From: Drosophila pseudoobscura
Taxonomy: Eukaryota > Arthropoda > Insecta > Diptera > Drosophilidae
Direction: 5' to 3'
Assembly (NCBI RefSeq): GCF_009870125.1
Contig: NC_046683.1
Coordinates: 5,704,001 to 5,768,000, forward strand
DNA length: 64,000 nucleotides
A model generated the notes under the pieces. The model made no database searches. It was not told the DNA's origin and saw nothing but the letters and a program-made list of their open reading frames with translations. Below, in pieces: positions 47,910 through 64,000 of the stretch; within the stretch, counting starts at the first letter, position 1, and each line of letters opens with the position of its first letter. Both the position numbers and the translations under genes were made by a program.

Positions 47910-48950
47910 TTAAACATGTGGCTTCTGTTGCTGCTCTTGCTTCTGCTGCTGCTCTTGCTTCTGCTGCTGCTCTTGCTTCTGCTGCAGCATCTTGGCCTCA
48001 CGTTCGCGGCGTCGCTGGGCATAGAGCGCGAGAATACCGTTCAAATGGGCGATGGAGCGTTTTTGCATCTTGGTTGCGGATGCCGCGGCTTCGGCCTTCT
48101 TTCGGGCCTCTTCAGCCACAGCGGTTGCCTTTTTGACGTCCTTCTTCAGCTGCTCGTACTCCTCGATGGCCAAAACCAGCTGCCGCTCGATACGTTGGGC
48201 ACGCTCTTCGGCCTTGGCGAGCATTTCGAACTTTTCACGGAGATCGGCGATCACATGTTTGTCGAGGGAATCGATGTCGACGAGTCGGATCTTGTAGTGT
48301 TTGAGGATAACCAGGAGGCGTCCCTTCTGGGCGTGGGCGCATGTGCTGGCCACACTGGCGCTCTGGGCGTTCGCCTCGCTGATCACCAGGGAGGCGCTCA
48401 CCTGGCGGACCGCATCCTCGGCATCGCGTATCTGCCGCAGGGAGATCTCGACGACCGTCTCCTTGCCCTCCAGCACCGCATTGGCGGCACGGGCCGCCTG
48501 CATAGCCTTCTCCGCCAGTTGCGTTTTGACCAGTTTGGCGGCATCTTCTGCAGCACCGGCCTGTGCTTCATTGGCTTCCTTTGCCACCTCGGCGGCGTTC
48601 TGGGCTATGGCTGCAGCGGCAGCGTCTGGTCCCAGTCCCTGGCCAGAGTTCTTGCAAGAGTGGCTGGAACTGTACGAGCTGAAAGAGGTGACATCCAGTG
48701 GCGGCTCATCAGTCATGTAACTCCCAGAATCACAGAAAACGATGTAGGAATCGTCTTCAATCGGCTCTTGCTGTTCGTCAAAGGAATCGTCTTCAATCGG
48801 CTCTTGCTGTTCGTCAAAGTAGTTGTCGTCATCGGTATAGAAGCTGCCATTGCATTCCAGTAGTCCACGAGGTCCAATACGAGAGCCCTGGACCACCAGA
48901 GGCACGACAGCCAGCAAAAGGAGCACGGCTATAGTATCGAATATTTTCAT
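47910..48950 (-). CDS. Secreted DUF745-like coiled-coil protein, nested in mnb intron
   Basis: Single exon, 346 residues. A clear signal peptide (MKIFDTIAVLLLLAVVPLVVQG) starts it. An acidic segment follows with a tandem duplication of about 13 residues (two EQQEPIEDDSF.. units). From about residue 100 to 320 there is an Ala/Glu/Lys-rich helical region with QNAAEVAKEANEAQAGAAED, LRQIRDAEDAVRQVSASLV, VILKHYKIRLVDIDSLDKHV and HLNGILALYAQRRREREAKM. This resembles the DUF745 family of Drosophila, which has no assigned biochemical role. The C-terminus is QQKQE repeats, whose CAG/GCT DNA gives the long plus-strand shadow frames. The leader contains a TTTTA pentanucleotide repeat (48965-49000). Function unknown; several relatives are thought to be male or gut specific (memory). 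Confidence 0.8.
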   Translation of the reverse strand: MKIFDTIAVLLLLAVVPLVVQGSRIGPRGLLECNGSFYTDDDNYFDEQQEPIEDDSFDEQQEPIEDDSYIVFCDSGSYMTDEPPLDVTSFSSYSSSHSCKNSGQGLGPDAAAAAIAQNAAEVAKEANEAQAGAAEDAAKLVKTQLAEKAMQAARAANAVLEGKETVVEISLRQIRDAEDAVRQVSASLVISEANAQSASVASTCAHAQKGRLLVILKHYKIRLVDIDSLDKHVIADLREKFEMLAKAEERAQRIERQLVLAIEEYEQLKKDVKKATAVAEEARKKAEAAASATKMQKRSIAHLNGILALYAQRRREREAKMLQQKQEQQQKQEQQQKQEQQQKPHV

Positions 48951-51900
48951 CGTTTTTTTTTAAATTTTATTTTACTATTTTATTTTATTTTATTTTATTT
49001 TTTTTTTGTTATCTGTTCCCAACGAATATCAGATAGGAAATGAGAGAAGATAGGAAATAGGATACGATGTCGACTAACCGTCGCCTGCTTTTGGGGCTCC
49101 ATTTCTGGGTTTTTAGCAGATAAAAATCAGAAACCAGTAATCCGTTCAAAGCCCTTCAAAAAATCGTTTTAAATCAATAATCGATATCTTTCATCGATGA
49201 TGTCTTGTTAGAAACGAATGTGTCCTTTCACTTGTGAGAACAAAGCTTCAAACAGCCCCTTAGACAGAGACTCTTGGGGCCCCCCCTCCCTCCTCCCTCC
49301 TCCCTTAAGAACCGATTAATTGCCTAAATGCGTTTCGAAAAATACTTCCATTAGGAGGCCCCCAACAATTGCGCAGCACTTGCGCTTACGCTAACGTTGA
49401 CGCCGTCGCCGATGCTTCGGTCAACAGCAGCAGCAGCACACGTGTTGTGCGATAGAGGGGGCTGCAGAGCAAAGCTCACCAGCGAGAGAGAAGAGAGGCG
49501 GCAGTCGCCGCATCAACTGTCATTTATTCACAACAAAACAGATGCTTTTACACGTGCTGTCTGTCGGGTGCTGTCGCGGCTGCCGCTGCCGCTGCCGCTA
49601 GGCCTTGCGCCACGGCCGCTGTCGACGTCACACGTTTTGACATCCATCGCTTTTTGGTTAGCAGATGATGAAGGGCTGCCGGCAGAGAAGGAATACTCCT
49701 CTCTCCCTCCCTCTCTCTCTATATATCCCTTCCGCTGCGACCATTTGAATAATTTCCCATGCAATAAATACATTTATTTGCTGCGACAAATGATAAAACT
49801 TATAACATTTTGCCCCTTATAATATTTGCAATGAAATGCCAAGAGATGAAAGGCGGTATTCTTTATTCTAGAGAGACTCTAGCGGGGAATGGAATTTTCC
49901 AAAAGAAAATGTTTTATATTTATACTTTATTGGAAAAGTTGAAGCGGATACAAAGGTCGGGAAAGTGCCGACTGGAAAAACACCGACGTCGCAAGCAAAA
50001 ATAACATCTAATTATAATTTGTATTCTCTTTTTCCGCTACCTGCCCGCAGTATTGTGTTGTCTCTCTTTCTCTCCTTCCGACTGCAGTCGCAGTCGGCGG
50101 CAGCAGAGCAGCAAGTAGACGATCGTTTCTGCTGCTGCATTCTCGCCGCTGCTTTCAGTGCCATTGTCAAAGCTCTGCGCCGTCGCCGTCGGTTATCAAT
50201 GAATGCGCAGTTTTGAATTACCATAAAAAAACAGAACATTGAGAACAACAAAAAGGGGGAGCGAGAGAGAGAGGGAGAAAGAGAAAGTGGAAGTAGAATA
50301 CAGGGGAAGATGGTAGTGGCAACAGCTTTGAAGGGGTAACGACACTTTTGATACCCTTTTTTCAAAGACAGAAGTTCAGCATATCAGAACATATACAAGT
50401 ATGATATACTAAACCGATTTTGATCAAGGGCCGTTAGGTATTTAAATACCCATAAGCTTTTGATTAAGGGCATTTTTTTGCGCAGTGTAACAGGGGAAAG
50501 AACACTTTCCATAGAGGTAAACCCTGGTAGAGATCTCTAGGTAGAATATATTTCTGTATTAAGGGATTTTTAAATATATATATCGCGTTTCGAATTCTCC
50601 GATTCTCCGTTCTCTTACGATCCCACAGTCTCGCACGTCTTTATGTCTATTATTATTGGCACATGTTGGAGGCATTTTGTTGAGCTTTTATTGCGTATTG
50701 AGCAAAAATCAACTTTATACACACAGCTATAAATTGCCGTGTCTGTGTGACCTTGTCCATGTGTACGGGGAAGGCAGTCCAGTCGCCGTCGTTGTCGTCG
50801 TCGTCGGCGTCGACGCTGCTGCGAAACAAAGCTCTGCGACTGCGCCGCGACGCGACGCGAATGCCGTGCGCTTCGTTTCGGTTTCCAGTGTTGTTTCGAT
50901 AGAATCGGTCATTGAACTTTGAACCACAACACACAAAACAGTAAAAACAACAACAACGATATATAATAAGCTCTCCCCCCCCTCTCTCTCTCTCTTTCAA
51001 TTTTTTGCGGCATGTAAATTCCAAACAGTCTCTCTTCCTCTCTCGCTCTCCCCCTACTACGCACTTAACCGAAAAATCAGCCAAAAGAAAGATTGGGTGG
51101 GAGGCAGAGAGAGAGAGAGAGCGAGAGACAGAGAAAGCATGAAAGTCTTCTTTCTTTCGTTAAAAAAATAAATACAAAAATGCTTTCAAAAGCGCAAAAA
51201 CCGTTTTGTTGTCGTTTATTATTATTCTTATGCTTTTTTTTTTTTGCATTTCTTTTTTTCATTTCTTTCATTTTTTTGTGGTTAATCAGCGATACTAACG
51301 AAGACGAAGGAGAAGAAATGGTAGAAAGGGGAAAGGGAATGGGGAATGGGGTAGGAGAGAGAAACGAACCCGCCTACGAAGTATTTTTAGTAGACAAAGT
51401 CGCACCGCAACCGTCCGAAAATCTGGAGCACAAACACAAAAGCACACACATGCATACAAGTACAGTGATCACTCGACTTGAACCCTTTCTCTGTCCAGCG
51501 ATTCCATGCCGTCTTTCGGTGCACAAATCTCTTCTCTCTTCTTTGCCGAAAGAAACCCGTTTGCGAATTAACTGTGTGATCCATCCAGCAGGAGAGAGCA
51601 CTGTTATAAGATAACGTTCTTTCTTATGCGGTAGTAGAGGCGTTGCCCGCCACATGTTGCGCTGCTAAAAAAAAAAAACCCCCCCCCAAAGGAGGGAAAA
51701 TCGTGGGAAAGCTTGCCAGAGGTAGTACTTAGTACTCCCCTCCCCTCCCCCCCACACACCATTTATAAGATATTTTCAATTTTCAATTAGAGCCACAAAC
51801 ACAAACAAACAGATGGCAAAATGTTTGCAAGAAGAGGAGCAGCAGCAGCAGCAGCAGCAGCCGGCCATCAATTTGGGTCAGCGCGAGGCGTGTGGGTGGC

Positions 51901-54900
51901 AGCAAAAGAAGAGAACGAACGTTGAGTGCCTGCCGCTGCCAGAGAGAGAGAGAGAGAGAGTTTTACTCTTACAAACACACACAGAGATAGATAGATAGAT
52001 AGACAGACAGACACGCGCAGAGTCACGTTTTGACGTCAAACGTCCCGCACAAAAAATGCCGCTAGAAAATTATGATCATAAACTGAGGGTTGGGTTTTGC
52101 GAAATACATAATCGCAGAGTTTAAGAGCCTTTGGTATCTGTCGGTATTTTACAGCCAAAGTCTACATGTGAATGACAATTTTGACATTCACACAAAAATA
52201 TAAGAATTATGGAACTTAAAAAAAGAAATATGCCGTAGTTTTAATGAACTCAAACGAGTTTTCCTCTCTTGTAAAAAAAAAACACTACCAAATATGTTTA
52301 GAAAAAAAATAATAATATCTGTTTTGGGATTTCATTGTAAAAGGATACCGAATCGCTAGTGTGTTTGTGGCCATTCGTTTAGTAGACTTTTTTCTGAGAA
52401 TTAACGTCATTCGATGATTGTAGAGGAAGGGTATAAAATTTTCCATCCATTTTCCACTATAAATAAATAAATATACAAATCACACACCTTTAGGTTACGG
52501 GATACCCTACCGTACCGACTATACAGATGTTCGCTATTTCTCAGATTTAAGATATTCAATATCCGTACACAAAAAGTATTTGGAATTCCAGTTGCCATAT
52601 CCATTCAATCCGTGTGTAAACACCAGAAGGCGGCATCCCAGGAATCAGCGGCACCTTTTGGGCCTATCCGACTGCAATAATAATGAAATAAAGTTCTCAC
52701 ATTTGTAGATTCAAGGTAATTCCATGGGTTGATGGGGTGGCAGCTCCTTAAATGGCACCAAAATCCAACAGGAATATGTCCCTTGTGGTAGTTTGTGGGT
52801 TTGTCTTTCCCCTTCTTTCGATTCCCATGAATTTTGATTTATTATTTAAGGACTGTATCGTTGTTTATAGCAGATCATTTTTGATGGAAGAGATTCCATA
52901 AAATACCAAAATCGATAACGAGATATCAACCAACAGAATTCTTTACCAGTTCGGAACGGAACTGTGATTTTGATTGAGGATCATTCTGGTACTCTACAAA
53001 GGTATCACAAATATCCTGGGGGTCGCGGGGGGGATGGCCAGGGTTGCCAGTGCGTGGGTTGCAGCTTCGTGTGTAGGAGGGCTCTGCTTTCTATTATATT
53101 TACTGCTGCTGCTGCTGTCGATTTCGTGTTGGCCCAAAAATAAATGATGAAGCAGGCATTTGGTTGTTGCTGGCGGGCTAAAAATATCGGGCCAGCAGAC
53201 AGGCAGGGCGGAACAGGGGATAGGGAAAGGCAAACTGGCGATTTGTGACGTCACAGCGGTCACTCGTGAAAATTGATAAGGCCGCAAATAAATACAGTTA
53301 CTGCCATTGTCTAAGGGTAAGGGTAGGGGTAGGGGGTGGAGTCAGCCCCTCCCACAGATCCCCAGGGAATCTGGGAATCTTCTGGCAAGCCCGGAAAGTG
53401 ACTCATTTTATGGCCAAAAAGAATGATTCACAGCAGCGGCAATGATCATTCCGCATGGCAGGGACACCACCTCACAGAGTGCACTTTTTTGTTTTTGTTT
53501 GTTTCAAACTTGTTTTCTCTCTGTTTTGTGTCTTTTTTATTTTTGTGAATAATTTTTGCAGAAATCCCATCCATTCACACGAGAAGGCAACAGCCACACC
53601 ACCACCAAAACAGTGGGTAGGTGGAAGAATTTCGGGGGATTTTTAATTTCGAATAAAATACTATTTTCCAATGATTATTCTACTAAAATCTATAAAAATT
53701 CTTTTACAAATATTGTGTTTATAACGAGTGATTTTTAGATTTCAAATGTATGAAATTTAGCAAAAGATTTTTAAGAAAGAAAGTCGTGAAGCAGAGCCCT
53801 TGGATAGACCGTTTTCGAGTCACGAAATGCAAATAATCCAGAATAAAAGGGTTCGAAAATCTTTGAAGATTATAAATATTAAAAACGTGTGTCATTCCTA
53901 CAATTTTGTAAAGTTTTCTATTTAAAATATTATAGGGCTTTCAGTTTTCCACAAAGAGGAGGGGGAAACACCTGTAAGGGGAAGGCCAAAAGGTATAAAG
54001 TTGTAACAGTCGGGCAAGGGTTTCAATTTGCCATTCACCGAGTGATTACTGTACCAAAAAACAGAAAAAAGGCTAAGCAGTGGCAGACGAGGTGGCAACG
54101 CTCTGCCTCTCTGGCCCCTGGCAACAACAACTCTCGACTCTGCTCTCCTCCAAATGCCGACATGTGCCGCCACCCGCCAGAACGAAGTTACAGCCAAAAG
54201 AAAAAGGCCAGAGCAAAGCAAAAGCAAAAGCAACAACCACCTCTAATGCCACTTTCACCGCAAAAGCAAAGGCAAAAGCAGAAGCTAAGCTTTTGCTACT
54301 TTTTTATTGTCTCTCATTAAAATATTTGCTCACGTATGTGGCATTTTAGTTAATCAACGAAAATTTGTAATTAAAATTGCAAACAAAACACACAAAAAAA
54401 AACAAAAAAGAAAAAACCTAAATGTTCGCCTTGACAACAAGAGCAATCGCAGGGAAGGCTGCGACATCGAAATCGAACTTGAAACAGCTGTCTGAAAGTG
54501 GCAGGTGGGAGGTGGGAGAGGAGTGGAGTGGAGTGTGTGCAATGTCAGAGGCTAGGCGGCGCCCCAGCTCCCAGCCACAGCCACAGCCACAGCTCACACG
54601 TTGAACTTGCCTTAGAACTCGCGTTCGGAGCTCTCTCGCTTAAACTCTCTCTCACTTGCTGGCGTTGTTCTCTCTCTGCTTTTTGCGTCGCGTGTCGTTC
54701 GTTCACCTGCTGCCAACAGCAGAAAGCTGAAGAGGCAGCAGGCAGGCAGAAGAGTGAATGAGAGAACAGAAGCAGCAGCAGCAGCAGAACTTAGCAGCAG
54801 CAGAGTTCTCTCTCTGTCTCAAGCAGAGCAGAGCCGCAGCAGAGAGAGAGAGAGCCGCAAACGCAGTTAACTTTTAACAGTTTGTTTCTTAACAGCAGAA

Positions 54901-55107
54901 CAGCAGAACAGCACCAGCAGCCAAGCGTCGTCGTGTTGTGTGTGTTTTTTTTCCTATTCCTTATTATTATTATTTGCATTTTGCGACGCGGCGAATGCTG
55001 CGTTTAAACATAGAATTTGTTCTAGTACATATACTTTAAATCTTTGTATAAATCACAGCTAAACTAATTCTTGTGTACCTCTTCTCTCTCTGTTTTTTTT
55101 TTTGCAG
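48951..55107. other. Long mnb upstream/intron region
   Basis: No coding exon is recognised in 6.2 kb. Landmarks: TTTTA repeat at 48965-49000; CTCCCT run near 49290; GC- and CGTCGT-rich islands at 50040-50210 and 50770-50925 that look like alternative first exons or promoters; GA/CT runs at 50985-51130; poly-A/poly-C at 51667-51688; CAG run at 51840-51861; GATA/GACA repeat at 51985-52012; a G-quadruplex motif at 53315-53336; and a CT-rich island at 54600-54850 with CAGCAG that may be a further start region. Confidence 0.4.
53315..53336 (+). other. G-quadruplex-forming motif (GGGTA-type)
   Basis: Runs GGG, GGG, GGGG, GGGGG are separated by two-base loops TAA/TA in a CTAAGGGTAAGGGTAGGGG context. 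It resembles telomere-like repeats of other animals, although Drosophila telomeres do not use them. Confidence 0.65.
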
Positions 55108-57018
55108 CCTTTTAGAGCTCTCTCTCTCTCTATGGACCACCAACAGCTGTCTGATTTTCAAATGATTATTATGCAGAGAGGGTAAAGGAAAAAACAACAG
55201 ACAGCAGCCACCGGCACAGTGGAACGTGAAAGCAACGGGATTACAGTGGAACAGACAGCAAGGATTACAAACAGCTGCTGCACAGTGGAACACCGGGGAT
55301 TACCATGGAAAAAACCGGCAATGAAAATGAAAATCCTACAAAAACGGATTGATTATTGTTTTTAGACTTTAACATTTTTTTTTTGTAATACTGTGTGTTG
55401 GATTCATCGTGAACTTTTCAAATGGAATACCAATAATAATTGTGAAATGTTTGCATTGGATGATACCCCGCAAAATGTGCAACCGCAGCAGAGCCGTCGC
55501 GACCACAAATCTTAAAGAAAATTCCTTTAAGATCAATAACAATACAAATTGCGGTAATCTAACAAAAACTACCATAACCTAAGAAAACAAAGAAAAACAA
55601 AGCAAAACAAAAGGCAAGGAAAAGCACAACGCAAGAGTAAAAAAAAAGGTTAAGAAAACGCAGCAAAAAGTGGAATAACAAAAATTAAGCTTCAAACGAG
55701 ACGTGTCGCGTGTAACGGGACGCAAGATCCGAGATCCCTTGAGCTTTTTGTAGAGGCGCCTGCATTTGCGTGTGTTCGTGCTTGTGTGCGTGTGTACGTA
55801 AGCGTGTGCGTGTGCGAGAGTGCGTTGCTCGTGTGTGTGTGTGTGTTTTTGTTTTCATTAGAGCACACACACACGCTCGTGGGCCTGCCTCATAGAGGTG
55901 TGTGCGTGTGCGTGTGCCGCCGTATGCTGGATTTGCATGTGGGTGAGTGCATTGCGTGTAATTGCTGTGCTAACGGTAAATAAATGAAAAGCACCGCTAA
56001 CAACAGCAACAACAACAACAGCTGTAAACATAGTGTCATCTCACTCGAAAACACACAACAACAACAACAACAACAAAAAACGAAACATATGCAACCGAAG
56101 GAATGGAATGGATAACAAGGAGGAATAAAACAGTGATATAACAACAACAACAAACAAAAACAAAAAAACAAAAATACAACATTCAAAGCAAATCCCAACA
56201 AACAACAAAAAGACTTTAAACGAATGTGTTCATAATTTTAAATAAAAAAAAATAACAAAAGTAAGAAACAATCGCAACGCAAAAACAACAACAAAAAAGT
56301 ATTCGACAACAAAATACAAACACACACAAATACACAAACATACATACATAAACACACATACATAAATATATATATACATATATATATAAATATATATCTA
56401 TATGCATAAATACCATATAAATATAGCCACACATATACATATACAACTACATATGTAATATCTTGTATACACGAACAAAAAAAAACAACAAACAAACAAA
56501 CAAAAAGCAATAAAAGCAAATCGCAAATGCAATCCAATATTCAAGAACAACGACACGAAGAAAGCGGAAGCTACACGGAAGAGGAGTAACCGATAGAAGA
56601 CACAAGACAGAACACATAACGACATCTGAAGAGAAGAAAACAACCAGAAAAAGGACGAAGAACCAAAAGCAACCGAAGAAGTAGAACCATAAGGAAAGCA
56701 GCGAAAGCAAGACGCGAATCAAGAAGTAGAAGGACAAAAACAAAAATTAAAAACATATTTAATTTATAGAAAATCACAAAACAAAATCAACCAAAATCTG
56801 ACATAATTTGATTCAATTTATCCAAAATCATATGAACAAATAACGCAATATATATACATAGATATATATAGTATATATATAAACACATATACATATGTTA
56901 TATATATATAAAGAGTAAAATATATATATATACACACGATATATATATTTAGATAAATCTAAGAACTAATTCATTAATCATTCAACCGCGTAAACCAACA
57001 AAAAACATCAGCCCCCAC
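55108..57018 (+). other. mnb: Long AAC/CA-rich 5'UTR of mnb
   Basis: A poly-T tract and TTTTTTTGCAG ending at 55107 form a strong acceptor, followed by 1.9 kb with no downstream donor-acceptor pair evident up to the MYRLEDTN start codon. Composition is strongly A/C-rich with AACAAC, CACACA and TATACATA repeats, and CT on the opposite strand. Many upstream ATGs occur, several with short frames, which would reduce translation of the main frame. Confidence 0.5.

Positions 57019-64000
<6,982 letters not shown>

Noticed and set aside
47889-48863. 324-codon plus-strand frame opposite the DUF745-like gene
   Set aside because: It begins with a Leu run that is the complement of the Gln/Glu repeat, and lacks any signal of its own; the minus frame has a signal peptide and family resemblance.
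54960-56740. Phe/Cys/Val-rich minus-strand frames opposite the mnb leader
   Set aside because: Complement of AAC, AAAC and CACA repeats in the 5'UTR.

Overview
The window is nuclear DNA of a fruit fly, genus Drosophila. Several split genes encode proteins I recognise as close Drosophila orthologues. Introns are short with GT..AG ends, promoters carry the Drosophila core elements (Motif 1, DRE, Motif 6, TATA plus TCAGT initiator), and non-coding DNA is rich in CA, CT, CAG and AAC microsatellites. The protein differences and gene order argue against D. melanogaster; another Sophophora species, such as one of the obscura group, is plausible but unproven. There is nothing bacterial here: no operons, CRISPR arrays or IS elements.

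Left block (1-28.8 kb). The 3' part of fzr (Cdh1, activator of the APC/C) is followed by about 6 kb of apparently gene-free DNA and then a secreted group III phospholipase A2. Cbp80 (nuclear cap-binding subunit) is on the minus strand with seven coding exons. Its 4.9 kb third intron holds an oppositely oriented gene for a 778-residue secreted, Thr/Ser/Pro-rich protein. Cbp80 and Torsin share a 380 bp divergent housekeeping promoter. Torsin and mRpL30 converge with 87 bp between stop codons. HLH4C, a NHLH-type bHLH factor, follows with a clear TATA/Inr promoter and a non-coding first exon. As I recall, all of these lie close together in cytological region 4C of the D. melanogaster X.

Middle block (28.8-45 kb). 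A long non-coding stretch with a striking inverted repeat precedes two genes I cannot name: a small Cys-rich protein in at least three exons, and an intronless 596-residue protein. A minus-strand 564-residue protein with four NPF/NPY-E repeats is divergent to an Alms1 orthologue (1166 residues, five exons, C-terminal ALMS motif, a centriole protein).

Right block (45-64 kb). This is the 5' half of minibrain (mnb, the fly DYRK1A kinase). I see a far-upstream housekeeping promoter, probable 5'UTR exons, a long AAC/CA-rich leader, two alternative first coding exons that join the same next exon in the same phase, and the exon ending just before the kinase domain. The kinase domain itself lies beyond the right edge. 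The mnb introns contain an antisense secreted DUF745-like gene, a dense cluster of AACACTG words and a decayed Helitron helicase fragment. I recall mnb at 16E-F in D. melanogaster, so the window appears to span an X-chromosome (Muller A) rearrangement breakpoint.
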